A stretch of 64,000 bases of DNA from Atherinomorus stipes (lineage: Eukaryota > Chordata > Actinopteri > Atheriniformes > Atherinidae): positions 434,001 through 498,000 of the forward strand of contig JALJCO010001315.1 of assembly GCA_023101725.1 (NCBI GenBank), written 5' to 3'. Position numbers and translations under genes: made by a program. Below are positions 18,874 through 31,236 of the stretch, piece by piece. The notes beneath the pieces were generated by a model. That model made no database searches. It saw only the letters and a program-made list of their open reading frames with translations, and was not told the DNA's origin. Numbering within the stretch: position 1 is the first letter of the stretch; each line of letters begins with the position of its first letter.

Positions 18874-20504
18874 TGGCATACTACAGAAAATGGGCCAAAA
18901 CTATCTGTGAGAGAAGGAAAGCAGAGAGGGAGTTACATAAAGCAAGGTTGGAAGGAAGATACCCATTCAGACTTTTTTTTTTTTTTTCATTGTATTTATT
19001 GAACTCTTTCATTTCACTGACTGATTCCAGAGTTATTCTGGCCATTGCTCCTCCTCTGAGGTGAGGCTGTAGATCACAAACCTAGAGGACAAACACATAT
19101 TTTACTGCATTATTCAGTGAATAGACAGAGAAAGGGACACAGGGGGAGATAGACACAGAAAGACAGATTGCACTGACAAGAAAGGAGGAAATTTACTGCA
19201 ACACTATGTGCTGAAAACATCATGGCGCTAGCTTACCACAGTGTCTAAAATATGGAGAACCCCAGGCTACCTCTGGTGGGTTGTATTTAAAAAAAAAAAA
19301 AAAAAGCAGTTGCTTTGGGAATAGTATTAGCAGTACAATTTAACCTCCAGTAATATTTACAGTTTAATGCTATCTATTTTTAAGTATGAACTGAAGTCAG
19401 TGCACCAACCAAAGCAATAAGAAAATGGCAAGACATGGAGATGGAAATAGGGTTTAATATGGTTAAAACTTTTTAAATCTAAATTGCACATGACTGTCAT
19501 TTCAACCCTCCATTAAATGGAATTCGGAAACAAGTGCCAACTGTGTAATTGAAATAATGAACACTGTAACATATGACCTAGATGTCTGAACAGGATTTAT
19601 AGTCATTTACAGTCATGCGATCCACTCTGTGAGGATGTACTTAGGCACAGTGGGGCTTTCAGTTAATTGCAAATGTCAGCATGTGAACATGCTCAGTGGT
19701 AGAAATAAATTTTCATCATCTTTGAGATTTGTTAGCATGTTCCAGTATGATGTGATAATTTGCTAATAAACTCCGGTTGAATCCCGTAGCTTCACTGCTT
19801 TGCCCAGGACAAATGAAAAAGATAAAACTGACAAATCAAAGTGGTGTGAGAAGGAAAGTCAGGGAGAGTCCACTTTAGGATTAACTGTCTGAAGACATTC
19901 ATCTGATAGCTCTTGAGATTCAGTATTTGAGACAAGACTATTGCAGCTCCCTAAGCTTATAAATCTTCTAAAGTTGTTTTTATCTTTGTTTTTAAAAGAA
20001 AAAAAACGAAACACTAGGAGACAGTTTGTATAAATGAATTCCATTAAAATGCAAAAACTGCATTTCAGATGCTTTTGTGATAGAAAATGGGACATGTGGT
20101 GTGATGTGGAGTTATTCCTTCATTTAGTCAAGGAATATTTATGGACTTGAATATTAGGGAAAGCTCGCTGTCCTGCGAGGAGCAGCTGGAGGTGTTTTCC
20201 TGTTCTAGTGTTATAGAACAGGTGGTGGTTTAAAAATAATTCACTGAACATACAGCCAAATGCTTATAAACCACCTTGATGTGCATACTACATGCCTCCA
20301 TACTTCTCTCCTGTCTCTCCTGAAACAACACACATACGCTAGGAGCGTTTTCTGGATGTGAGGAGTACCGTCTGTCTGCTGAGAAACCAAACTATGCAGA
20401 AAATCACATGTAGATGGCCTGAACCACTGCTGAGACAAGTTGCACTTGATGTTCGCAGTATGGCCATTTTATATATTGCTCGTAGAACAGCTCAGATAGA
20501 GTAT

Positions 20505-20650
20505 ATTTGATATATTGCCCACGTCTAGTTGTTTGTATATGTGCTGGCTCTGAGATGGATTGGCGACCCATTCAGGGTGCGGCTATTCTTTTGCATGAGC
20601 CCCCCCAAACGACCCTAAACTGAATTAAAGAGGTGCAAAAAATGAATATA
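20505..20650 (+). repeat. Interspersed repeat tail (SINE/LINE-like)
   Basis: The block GAGATGGATTGGCGACCCAT followed by CAGGGTGCGGC, a C7 stretch and CGACCCTAAACTGAAT resembles a widespread teleost repeat end (ATGGACTGGCGACCTGTCCAGGGTG-type). The usual GGATAAGCGG end is eroded. The family is not determined. Confidence 0.45.
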
Positions 20651-21472
20651 TAAGGTGACCACTAGTGACAGTCTGACCAGATGCATGTTAAGATTCTTTA
20701 TGGTGTCCATTAACTTGATGATTGTAGGAAAGTATTGAATTTTTCAGCCAATCAGAAAGTTGGTGGTTAGATCTCCAAATTAGAACTTGTCCTTGGGAAA
20801 AATCCTGAAGCCCAAACTGCCTCTGACGCACCCCTTGATGCGTTAGTGTGTAAAAAGCAACGTATTGGCTATTAAAGTGGAAATTAAGACATGTTCTGAG
20901 TGTGTGTGAATGGGTGAATATGACTTGTGCTGTATAAGTGCTTTGAGAGGTCGGTAAGACTTGGTATTTACTTTCGATTTCCAACCCCAAGCAAGCGATG
21001 TGTTTTAAATGTGAATTTAGTTAATTGTTGGAAAATATGCTGCTGGCGTAATGCATTCTGTGACAGTTTCATATTGGCATCTTTTTGAGTGCATGCATTG
21101 CCTTTTAATGACACATTCTATGGCCACAAGTCAAAAACTCAATTTTCTATCTGCCAACCCTGAAAACAGTTTCTAAACATCTTTACCCTGAAAGGAGCGC
21201 TCTTTAATGTGTCAGTGGTGAACTTGACAACAAACCTAGGCTTCCCCACAGCCGTGCTGCTAGTGTGGCCGAAACTGACATCTCAATATCTACCGTCTCG
21301 TGATTGTCAGCTAAACTCAAGCCCACTTTAATCTAAAGATCTTATGCTTTGAGCTGCAAATCATCAAAAACCTTCTTCAAAGTGTCTCCTTTCTTCCCAC
21401 AAGTCAGCCTTCGAGGTTCAGTCCAGTGGATCTGCAGTGGTCTAATGTGATTTCCTTGGTTTCTTTCCCCAG

Positions 21473-21984
21473 TTATCGTGGTGCTCTACGTGGGCTTGAG
21501 ACGGCAGAAGAAAAAGGAAACTCTCATGTCATCCAAAGAGGACATCCGAGATAATGTGATCCATTATGATGATGAAGGAGGAGGGGAAGAGGACACACAT
21601 GCGTTTGACATGGGGACCTTACGCAATCCCAAGGTTGTGAAGGAGAACCTGTACCGTAGGGACGTCAAACCAGAGATGAAAAGAGGCCCCAGGCCGCCTT
21701 TCTCTCAGGACAGCGCTGACATCCGAGACTTCATCAACCAGCGTCTGACAGAGCATGACATGGACAATTCAGCTCCACCCTACGACTCCTTGGCTACATA
21801 TGCCTATGAGGGTGATGGCTCTGTGGCAGAGTCTCTTAGCTCCATTGACTCCCTTGTTGTAGACCCCGAGGAGGACTACGATTACCTCAGTGACTGGGGG
21901 CCCCGCTTTAAGACACTTGCAGGGATATTTGGGGAACAGCCAGAAACTAAGTTGGACTCAACCACCACAGAGGACACACATTGA
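21473..21984 (+). CDS. cdh12: cdh12 last exon: cytoplasmic tail
   Basis: Terminal coding exon of 512 bp from the acceptor CCCCAG to the stop TGA at 21982-21984. It finishes the transmembrane helix (VIVVLYVGL) and continues with the basic stop-transfer LRRQKKK. The juxtamembrane segment [20 protein letters not shown] carries the p120-catenin-binding core. The middle, [10 protein letters not shown], leads to the beta-catenin-binding region [26 protein letters not shown] and [20 protein letters not shown]. The combination [28 protein letters not shown] and a terminal F-G-E fits cadherin-12 better than cadherin-6, -7, -9, -10, -18 or -20, as I recall those proteins. The last ~16 residues ([14 protein letters not shown] end) differ from the tetrapod tail I expect. 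Which teleost paralogue it is remains open. Confidence 0.9.
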
Positions 21985-22687
21985 TGTTATTCACGGACTA
22001 AACATGTAACAAGGTTCTTTTTGGTGGCTTCACACTTTGTTTTATCATCATCTTCCTCCAGTGTCATCTGTTTTCAGTTTTCCAGCTCACTGTTTTCTAT
22101 TTTATGCGGTACTTTACCATGCTCAGTTCCAAATTGTAAAAAAAAAAAAGAAAAGAAAAGAAAAAAGACTGAAAAGAATAAAAAAATTAAATGAGGGAAC
22201 ACATGGTAACATGATTAGATGAGCAGCCATTCAATTTTCTTTCAATTGAATGTTGTTTCTTGTCTTACAATTTGTTTCCTCTTGGGAAATACGTATGGAA
22301 ATGTTGACATTTCCTGGAACATCCTTTAAAGTGCCTCAATATAGTTGTTCTTTCACTTGCTGTCTTGGCACATATCCAGTGTTTTTTTTTTTTTGTTTTT
22401 GTTTTTTTTGGTTGTCTTTTTTTTTTAGAACTCCAGAGGCTCAGCTGATTCAGTCAGTGTGCTGTATTGTGCTTTGACTGGCTAAGGCATCAAGACTAAG
22501 TCAGCTCTGTGGGAAGTATGAAGTGGCCCGAGTTTGGCCAAAGATGTTTTGAATGTTATTTATTGTTCTATTTATTTATTGACTGATTGAGTTTGATTGG
22601 ATGTTTGTGTATTTATCTATTTATCTCTCAGTCATCAATCTGTATTTTTTATTTTTGGAGACACACAGTGATTTTGTAATTAATAAA
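21985..22687 (+). other. cdh12: cdh12 3' UTR
   Basis: Non-coding sequence after the stop, with an A-rich tract at 22138-22190, T-rich tracts at 22380-22428 and ATTTATT pentamer-like AU-rich elements near 22558-22625. It ends at the first good polyadenylation signal. Further AATAAA hexamers at 22813 and 22859 could extend it. Confidence 0.7.
22682..22687 (+). promoter_or_regulatory. Poly(A) signal AATAAA for cdh12
   Basis: Canonical AATAAA about 700 bp after the stop codon, followed within 60 bp by GT-rich sequence (GTTAGGTGGGTCCTGTG). Alternative signals lie at 22813-22818 and 22859-22864. Which one is used cannot be read from the sequence. Confidence 0.55.
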
Positions 22688-23699
22688 AGGCCCACATGAA
22701 AATGTATGTTTCTGTTAGGTGGGTCCTGTGAATAGACTTGTACTAGAGTTGTAAAAAGATAAATTAGGGCTAAATACTGCAGTTCGGTCATGTAATAAGC
22801 ACTGTTTTCTTAAATAAACCACACTTGGACGATGTTTTCTAAATACTTCTTTATTGGAAATAAAAGTTTATCCATCATCACCCTTTTGAAAAAGAAAAAA
22901 AAAGAGCACTTTTCAAAGTAAGGTTGTATGCATGGACTGTAGCACACAATGGCAGTTGGGTAGAAAATCATATTTTAAAGGTGCCATGACATCAATTTTC
23001 ACTTTTCTGGGGGGGGGTATAATATGATCCGTTGTGCACTGATGAGACCATGTAAATGTCAAGAGGGAGTATCAAAGTACCTGTTCATGGGCAGTGAGCT
23101 TTGTGTCTTTGTTAAAGAAAAGTTGAATCAGACAGTAGCTTATCATTCTACACAATTCATATTCCCCAATTAGAGCACTCTATAAAGACAACAGCCTGAT
23201 GTTATTTTTCTTTAGATAATCGACATGTGCAGCAATATCAACTACATGAAATAGTTTATACTGTTGTGTCATCACTCCTTTAAGCCAATTAAAGGGGTAG
23301 TTCAGAATTTTTTGACAAAAGGCCTCATTTTCAAGTTAGCACTACTGTATTTATCACTGGAGACAGTAACTGCATTTACATGGACCCAAATATACTGATT
23401 GCATTCGGTTTAAAAGCTCAATTGAAATGAAAATGATCCATGTTAACACCTCTTTCCGAATAAAAAGTGCCAAACCGATGAATTTTCATTCAATTTCACA
23501 GGGGTAGAATGTTCCTTTTCCCAAACTGGTTGTGGGATCATGTAAATGCTGAAAAAGAAAGTTGTGAGACTGCGTTCTTGCAGCACATGCTAGACGTAAA
23601 CTAGACGTAAACATGCAACGAGTGATGTTTCCTCACTTTGACAAATGGCGGCGGTCAATGTCATTCCCTGGAAAATGACAGAAAGTTTTTTATTCAAAC

Positions 23700-23865
23700 T
23701 CTCTCTCTACACTTGTACAGAGGCAAGCTCAGGTTAGATCCCTGGTCTCGGACCGCTTGCTGCATGTCTTTCCCCACTCTCTCTGACCCCTTTCCTGTCT
23801 GTCCACTGTCATAATCAAGGCCAATAGCAGCCCAAAAATCCTTAAAAAAAGAAAAAAAAAAAAAA
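23700..23865 (+). repeat. SINE-like repeat fragment
   Basis: Contains a B-box-like GGTTAGATCCC at 23732-23742, followed by the block GCTTGCTGCATGTCTTTCCC, CTCTCTCTGACCCC, and an A-rich tail after AAGGCCAATAGCAGCCC. This arrangement is common in fish tRNA-derived SINEs. A related piece lies near 56139-56228. The A box is not clear. Confidence 0.5.
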
Positions 23866-24164
23866 GGCTCCTGAATGGCTGCACACCGGCTGCTACTGCT
23901 TTCAGAATGGTTAATATCAGTTGCTACCACTTTGGCAATAATAAATATATGCTGCTGCATCTTTCGAAATCGTTTTATAAAACAAGGTACAACGTTCAGA
24001 AAGTTCATAGCTCTTTGAAATTCACCAATTGAAGTCATAGTCACTGGTTGTGGCTGCTGTCAGACTGGTTGCACATGGGCTGCTACCACTTTCAGAATGG
24101 CTAATATACTGTATGTTTTATACTGCTTGCTGATGGCTGATTGGATGACAGACTTCCCTGAAGC

Positions 24165-24420
24165 TCTCCCTCTTGTACTGAGGGTGTAGCAGCCTGTTGC
24201 TGAAGAAACTACTAAGAGCCACTACAGTTTCATGTAGAGGGTGAAAGGTGTTGTCCAGGACAGAGGTCAGCTTGGCCAACATCCTCCTTCCTCTAGCGTC
24301 CAGGGGGCTGTCCAGGACAGAACTGGCCTCTCTGACCAGCTTATTCAGCCTGTTTTAATACCTGTCAGTGCTCCATGAGAACCAGCAGACTGCTGCATAA
24401 AACACTGCATACGCCAAAAG
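24165..24420 (-). mobile_element. Non-LTR LINE remnant, C-terminal ORF2 region
   Basis: Read on the minus strand, this piece translates through KLVREASSVLDSPLD and GRRMLAKLTSVLDNTFHPLH, a segment seen downstream of the reverse transcriptase in fish LINEs (Rex1/CR1-like; exact clade uncertain). An in-frame stop upstream and the short length show a dead fragment. There is no tail or target duplication. Confidence 0.65.
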
Positions 24421-26460
24421 ACATTTATTTTTCAGGGCAAATATATATTAATTTATGTAATTACTTTTAGAAACTACACCATAACACCTATCAGGAAGAA
24501 AAAAATGAAACTAATAAAATCTAAATAACATATGGAAAACTTTTCATAATGTAATATTCCATGATATACATTAGTACTTCAGAGGAGTCAGTTGGTTATT
24601 TTACCCCTTAAAGTTCTTCTAATTAGCTTTACTTTTCAAAGTGACTATCCATCTTTTATATTATGTCTATCCTAAAGCCTGGGATGCTAGCATTGTTATC
24701 TAATGTGTGTTGACTCTTCATTTTGACATTTTAAAATCAGCAGAGGCAGAAATAAACCTTAGAAAAAACCTCAAAAGGACTTCAGTGACCAGTCATGATA
24801 ATTTTAACATGCAATTTAATGAAAGTAAGGCACATGAAAACCTCCTTCCAAGATCACAGCAAGCTGACCAAAAAACCTTCCTGAAAAAGAGGGAAGAACC
24901 ATTAGCTTTATATTTGATTGGTTTTCCTCAAACAAGTATTATAGGTATTATATAGGTATTAGCAGGTATTATAGAAGCAATCAGGGAACAAGAATCACAT
25001 TTTACACAGAGACTTCAGTAAGGTACCAAACTGGACAATTTCTCCAGTCACTGAATAGAGTAGCTGGGGCCTTTCTTGCTATGGTCTGGTGACGACCTAA
25101 TGGAAGGTCTGGATGAAAGCCAAAGCAGTGACATACAATCCAGAGCTTTTACCAGAGGATTTGAAGTGATTCCTCTTTCTGTCTCTCTCTGTCGCTTCCA
25201 ACAGGTATTCCCAGGCAGAGCTTCAGTAAATGTGTAGTGATGTGTTTAAATGAGCATTAAGTGATCTATGATCCTTGCAGGCTGCAGGAATTGCAAGGAC
25301 AGTGATATGAGTTAACTCGTACAGCCTCTCTGTCCGTCTGAGTGATGGTGGTCTGTAACGTAACACCAATAGCGATGACAATAATTGTATGTCATTGGAC
25401 ATCCAGTCATACCACTGTACTTCACTCTTATCATCTTGCTTCTGGTGTAGTGGGTTAGCAGCATATTAATAATCTCAAAAATGTAGGCTCTAGTGTGAGG
25501 ATTTGAATTTTTCATCTGTTAATACCATTACCAGCAGAACTGCCTCAAGCTTTTAGCCATGCTTGTGACCCATTATGTAAAATACAGCTGGTCAAAATTT
25601 CTGCCTCTGTGAATAACAGGAGTGTGAGTAAAATATAACCTAATTTCTAATGGGTCCAACTCCAGTATGATGATGCTTTATTAAAGCAAAACTTAGGTCA
25701 TCCTGCATCGCTGGTAGTTATTAACACCTCCTAAGGCAAGTATCACAGTTTGTGAACCTTTTTTTTTTTTTTTTTTTTTGGTAAGGTAAGAGGCTTTCAC
25801 TTCCTGCTTGGGGGCTTTTTGGACATTCTTCCTGTAAAAGGATTTAAGTTCTATCCGATTCTTGGGCCATCTTGTATGCTCTGCTCTTTGAAGGTCTATA
25901 AAAGTCTATATATTGTGAAATTTCATATGGTTTCAAGATCCTTTCCCCTTTTGCCAAAGGTAAGTTTTCCATCTTAACTTTCAGTTTTATTTTTCCTTTT
26001 TTTGTTTCCAGGTTTGACTTATGTACTTCACAATCCTTCCCCTCTGTGTCACTCAGTCAGTCAAAACAAAGCATGATTGACAGTCTGAACTGTTTCAAAT
26101 ATACAAATTGTTACATCAGTTTTATATTTTTCATAACTGTATGTGTCCATGAGTGTGTCAGACACTGAGCAATAGTTCACTTTCAGAATATAGAGTGAAT
26201 AAACAGAGACAAATATAGGCTTTTAGTGATGTTGGCCGAGATCTGGGACTAGTCTTAAGGAGCAAAATGAATGATGAATGGCACATACACGGTCACTTTA
26301 GATAAATGCTGTATATGTAAATATAGTTTATAACAATTATTCACATCCACAAAAAAAGTAAAATAATGAACACTGAAAAATTTGGACTTAAAACAAAATC
26401 TTGCAGGAGGTAAAACAAAGAAACTTCAGGGGGACTTTAAAAGTCTATATTGGAGCTATG

Positions 26461-26633
26461 CAATTCGGTCCTACAAGGGCTGCAATCCAGCAGCTTTTCC
26501 ATCCCTCCCTGCTCTAACACACCTGACTCAAAATAAATAGATCCAATTGCCAATCAAGCTCTACTGTAACTTGTGTTGGATCAAGGAGGCATTGAAAACC
26601 TGCTGGATTGTGGCCCTCGTAGGACCAAATTGA
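26461..26633. mobile_element. Palindromic MITE (173 bp)
   Basis: The ends are inverted repeats of about 33 bp: CAATTCGGTCCTACAAGGGC at the left matches the reverse complement of the right end (GGCCCTCGTAGGACCAAATTG) with about four mismatches, and both continue into CAATCCAGCAG. The interior is AT-rich and non-coding. The pattern is a familiar short non-autonomous DNA transposon in fish; the superfamily is not determined. Confidence 0.8.
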
Positions 26634-27103
26634 GTAACTCTGGTCGATATGGTGTCTAATCTCAGTCTGAAGTTCCCCTTCCCCCTGCAGAATGTGCAGG
26701 AAAGCATTTTGTGAAAATTTCTCCTGCAATGTCAGATCCACAGTTCATCAACCATCCGGGGCAGACCAAACTCTTATCTTCATGACTTGGAATAATAAAT
26801 CCTAGCTGGGGGCTTGCCATCACTGGATGGGGTCCTCTATTGGTGAAGGCTCATCAAAGATAAAACTGACATGAACAAAACAGCAGGAGAATTTTCTAAA
26901 TCATATTTTCCTACACATTTTGCAATAAACAACTGCAAGAACAATACTTCTTCATTGTGATTATTTGTCTGTCAACATTCTACAATGTGTGGAAACCATT
27001 ACTGGTATGAACATTCTTACCCAGATCAACCAACAGGGCTCTGTGGAATCAGGCAGCTATAGCACGGTGCCATGAGGAAACTAAATTCAAGAATATTCCT
27101 TAA

Positions 27104-28504
27104 AGGAGCTGTATCATGCTTTTCAAATGTTCCAAAAGTCAAATATAGGCATTTATAAGCTCGATATGTTCCCATCGTTACTATAGAAACTAATTTGGTG
27201 TTAAATATTAGTTTTTCGATGCATCTAATTTCCAACACGGAAGTAAGATGGCTGACTGTCCTGAACCGCGGAGCTCTCGACCAATTGCAGCATGTTTTAC
27301 GCCCATTTCATGACGTCGCCCCGGAAGAGACACTTATTCTGAAGGGTCACGGAATTGTCTGTAGCACCGGCACCGGCAGCTCTCATGTGGATGTTAGTAG
27401 TAAACATTGATGGATAATTCCTCCGATCGACGGGATAAAACAGACCAGCCTGTTATGGAGCTGTATGCGCTCGACCCAGAGTCTGATATGGAGTTTGAAG
27501 TATACGCAGTACCACAGAAGTACCACAGAGACCCCCGACAAGCAAGTAATTTAGCGAACAAATCATAGGCTAACAGTTAGCGCTGAGCTAAGCAGCACTC
27601 ACATGGATCTTGTAAACATTGATGGATAATCAGACTCCGATTGACGAGATCAAACGGAGCAGCCTGTTATGGAGCTGTATGCGCTCGACCCAGAGTCTGA
27701 TATGGAGTTTGAAGTACACGCAGTACCACAGAAGTACCACAGAGACCCCTGACAAGTAAGTAAATTAGCGAACAAATCATAGCCTAACAGTTAGCATTGA
27801 GCTGAGAGATGTGTTGACTCGCCAGTGTTGTTGTCTGTCCATGCGCGTTTTTATAGTAGGAACTGCGTCATGTTTCAGAAGTAATCCCAGAGAAAAAACC
27901 CATTACTGCCAGAGATTCATGAAGTTGTCAGGAGTGAAGTTCACACACGAAGTTGAGTTTTTTTTCCCCTGCTCCTGAAGTTAAAATCCAACCACTTCTG
28001 TCAAGTCGATTCATCTAGTACAACAATAAACTCCCACGCTGAACATAACCACGCTGAACGTAACTGCATTTTTCCCAACTTGCTGTCCTCTAGAGCTTAA
28101 AAAAAAAAAAAAAAAAAAAAAAAAGGAAGAAAATTCTTCTGAACTCTGGAGCAAACGTCTGTTAGCTGATGGCTGCTTGTCTCTGAGGAAATCTTCCTGC
28201 AGGTGTTAGTTTCTTCCTCAGAGAGTGTGTATAGGATTCTCTGAGTTTCTGTTCAACAGAGGATGTCTTGCTACGATACTGAGCGTGCGTATTTGGACTT
28301 TCGTGATTGGTGCCACGTTCATACGTAACGGGGTGGGTAGTCAGCCGTTTGCAGGGAGGTAGCGCTTGGTTTAAATATTCATGTAGATTACTCAAATATG
28401 CATGGATGAAGAAAAATAACGATTTAAATCATTTCTTGATAAGGAAATGACACACTGACATGCTGAAAAGCTCTTAAAAGTCCATTTTTCATGATAGGGC
28501 TCCT
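27104..28504. mobile_element. TTAA-target DNA transposon, 1.4 kb, non-autonomous
   Basis: Flanked by TTAA on both sides (27100-27103 and 28505-28508). The inverted ends are AGGAGCTGTATCATG at the left and, read inward on the other strand, AGGAGCCCTATCATG at the right. TTAA duplication is characteristic of piggyBac and Kolobok. The interior has no transposase. It holds two direct copies of a ~200-bp unit (27401-27806) and an A26 run at 28099-28124. Confidence 0.75.
27401..27806 (+). repeat. Tandem duplication of an exon-like unit inside the TTAA element
   Basis: Two units of about 195 bp (27401-27593 and 27613-27806) are close to 90% alike and 212 bp apart. Unit 1 has an ATG at 27410 and an open frame of 50 codons including MELYALDPESDMEFEVYAV. 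Unit 2 has a 2-bp length difference that shifts this frame. Unit 2 carries a good splice donor (CAAGTAAGT) where unit 1 has CAAGCAAGT, so the unit may descend from a first coding exon of a lost autonomous relative. I do not recognise the peptide. Confidence 0.7.
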
Positions 28505-28508
28505 TTAA

Positions 28509-30540
28509 GTACACTGAAATTAACTACAGATATGGTTCAGTGCATAACACAAACAGTTTGAACATACAGCACACATCGATTCTACTTTTGCTAATAGCAA
28601 AGAAAATAAAAGCATTGCAAGTTAGGACTAGGGCTGTCAAAATTGCTCCAAAATGACGTTTGAATATTTGCTCTAAAATTAACACATAATTTGAATAAAT
28701 TTAAATATCCATTTGAGCAATGTGCCAACAGGAGGACAAACTAATACAACACATAACTACTTGTACAGACTAATCTGTTGTGCGTTTTGTCTGTTGTGCC
28801 ATCTTGCGGCTCCGCCATTGCTTGGAAACCAGCGTGAATATCTGGATTTACAAAGTTGGACATTCATCTAAGGTTATGATCAGGTTTGCTATCCAGAGAT
28901 CTCTAAAGTATTCTGACATTTTATTTATTTATTTATTACATCGGAGCATTAATTTAAACTATTATTCTTCTCCGGAAACTGGCTTTAATGACAAGCAACA
29001 TTACTTATCGAAGTTTAAAAAAACAAACTCTTTTAAAGGTCATTACTTTTCTATTTTAACACATATTTGGCTTTTGGTATTGTTTAAGGACTGTACAGAT
29101 CACGTAGTCTTCACATGTCCTGCAGATGAAACTAAAGGCTTCCTGATCCATTTGTGTTTGCGACTGAACTGTTTTAATTTTCTGGTCCCAACCTTTCCCT
29201 GATCAGAGCAAATAACGTTATATTTCAACGTTATTTAGTTTTTTGCGTTGCACAATCTAGTACGTGGCAGCGCTTCATTCTTACCCCACCCACTTGTAGT
29301 TGGGGTAATGGATTGTAATTGAAAAGCTACCAAGCCAAGTTGAATTGAGTTGAGTTTAGGTGAGTTGGGCTGATCTGCATAGTGGAAAAGGCCCATAAGA
29401 GAAGTCTTCAGTAAATATTGAAAGTTTACTGTTAATCTTCACGTAGCCCATATCGCCCTTAATCCAGAGCAATAAAACAACAGAAATCTCTATTTGTGTT
29501 CTGTGCACACAGAAAAGGGAGAGGGAAACTGCTTGTTTGCCTCTGAACACACCACAGTTAGGTCTTCCATTACATTTTGCTCAAAAACAACCATTTTCCA
29601 CATTTAAATCACATAAAACCCTTTTCTTGGACAAACTATTGTAGAAACCAATTAACACCTTCAAAGTAAAAAACATATAAACATTTACAGTAGTTTAAAC
29701 TGACAAGGTTGCACAAACATAACCTGTAAAATGGATTTCTCTCTATGGTGTCATGCAGATGATCAGAGCAGAGAAACATACTCTCACTTCAGGTGAGGGA
29801 GCGGATCTCCCAGCAACAGAGTTGGAGTGACTGGGGCTGAGAGCAGGGAGTGAATGAGTGAGTGAATGATTCATTTGAGCTCATTACTGAGTGTTTTCTG
29901 TTCATTCACAGCTCAAAGCAGCAACGGAAACAGTGATGGTCCGCCAGGGAAATGGCGAATTGAGTTGATACAAGAAACATGAGCTGTTGTTTTCACACAA
30001 ATGCAACTTGACATATACATGTGCAATTAGAATGTCAGTTGCACAATAGTGATATGTTGTTTGGTCTCTTTATTTTGCATTTAGCTATCTAGCGGTTTGA
30101 TTTTGACATTGTTTGAGACAATGAAGTTGCCTATGATAGATGCATATTTGCAGTATAATGTAACTGAATGTATGGGCTTAATAAGCATCTAAATGAAATT
30201 GAAAAGAATACATGTATTAAGCACAATAAATAAATAAAATTAGGCCATAAAAAATTCAGAACAAATTAAAAACATAAAAAGTAATAAAACATTGTGAGTA
30301 TGGATGACCACATCAATGAGGAACTAAAAGCTAAAGAGATTTGTTTTAAGTAAAGCTTCTAAGCTGGGACAGATTGTGGCACTTTTATTATGTAATGGCA
30401 GCCCATTCCATAATTTCATAATCTTTTCAATTTTATCTTGATAGATTAGGTTGCATTTGTGTTTGTTTATGTGCATACATCAGTGTATGTATGTGCGTTC
30501 ATTTAGAATTACATGTATATACCTACTTAGGTATTTACAT
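28509..30540. other. Intergenic, no gene recognised
   Basis: Starts with a CTAGGGCTGTCAAAATTG-type hAT/MITE end near 28629 and carries an inverted-repeat-like fish MITE piece near 29310-29395 (GAATTGAGTTGAGTTTAGG block). An open frame of 140 codons at 28780-29202 is AT-rich, lacks known motifs and is not called. Confidence 0.5.
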
Positions 30541-30605
30541 TTTTGTGCAGCACTTTGTGTGACTGGTCGTTGTCAGCATGCTACACAAATAAAGCTGAAC
30601 TTGAA
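30541..30605 (+). mobile_element. L2-type LINE 3' end
   Basis: The string TGTGCAGCACTTTGTGTGAC followed by GCTACACAAATAAAGCTGAACTTGAAC is the typical 3' terminus of fish L2-like LINEs (GCACTTTG, then TATAAATAAA-type signal plus a short simple tail). Upstream LINE sequence is too eroded to delimit. Confidence 0.6.
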
Positions 30606-30799
30606 CTTGTATTATATAAAATAGCCACATCTTGACTGTTGCATCTCTCAACCTTACCTTGAACTGGTTTTGCATTCAGTCGTTGCTCTCTTTGCTTTCA
30701 CCCACTGTTTTTTTTGCCACTGCAAACTTAATGAGTGAGCCACTGTAGGAACTAAAAACCAGATAGTTGAACTTAGAAAGACACCATGACTTTTATTAA

Positions 30800-31236
30800 A
30801 GCTAGGGTTGGCAATGTTGGAAAAACAGTTTGAGCAAGCGACAATTAAAAAAAAAAACACACCACCTGGAACCATGCCGTCAAAGCGCAGGGACGTGAGC
30901 GCCAATGTTTTACAAGTAGGTTAACGAGAATAGCTCGTTAGCTTGATGGCAAACAGCTTTTTAAAAAAGCTTTGATCTACTCACCTCCAACTCCTTCTGC
31001 AGTGTAAAAAGTCCACACTGCAAACGTCAACGCCTCCAAAACTTAATCCTAATCTGCTGGTTTGTTTTGTTGTTTTGGCGCAGCAGCAGTTAGCCGTCCG
31101 TTAGCTACATTTGTTTACAGTAAGTGGCAAACAGAGGGGTCACGTGGGGGACAGAGAGAGGGGAGGGACAGAGATGAGACATAAAGGCATTGATTTGTTC
31201 TTTCTATAAGTTGCGAATTACCAATTCCTGCCTTTT
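30800..31236. mobile_element. TTAA-type MITE, degenerate
   Basis: The left end is TTAA plus AGCTAGGGTTGGCAATGTTGG (TTAA at 30796-30799). The right end, read on the other strand, is AAGGCAGGAATTGGTAATTC, an imperfect match. The right TTAA has mutated. The interior is non-coding. Confidence 0.5.

Larger units (their letters stand above)
14791..21472. other. cdh12 last intron (6.7 kb), with LINE insertions
   Basis: Final intron, ending in the acceptor TTCTTTCCCCAG. It holds an RTE-type LINE 3' end (about 15695-15999) directly followed by a truncated L2 LINE (about 16000-17700), both in the same orientation as the cadherin gene. It also holds a CTCF-like site at 18860, A/T homopolymers at about 18975 and 19288-19304, and a repeat-like tail near 20505-20650. 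Nothing else in it is recognisable. Confidence 0.75.
22865..26460. other. Intergenic, old repeats
   Basis: No host gene recognised. It contains a TTAA-type MITE left end (TTAAAGGGGTAGTTCAG near 23287), a SINE-like piece (23700-23865), a decayed LINE piece (24165-24420) and a T-run at about 25760-25780. The remainder is anonymous AT-rich sequence. Confidence 0.6.

Noticed and set aside
28780..29202. 140-codon open frame as a host gene
   Set aside because: AT-rich, no recognisable motif, no splice context, in a repeat-rich interval.
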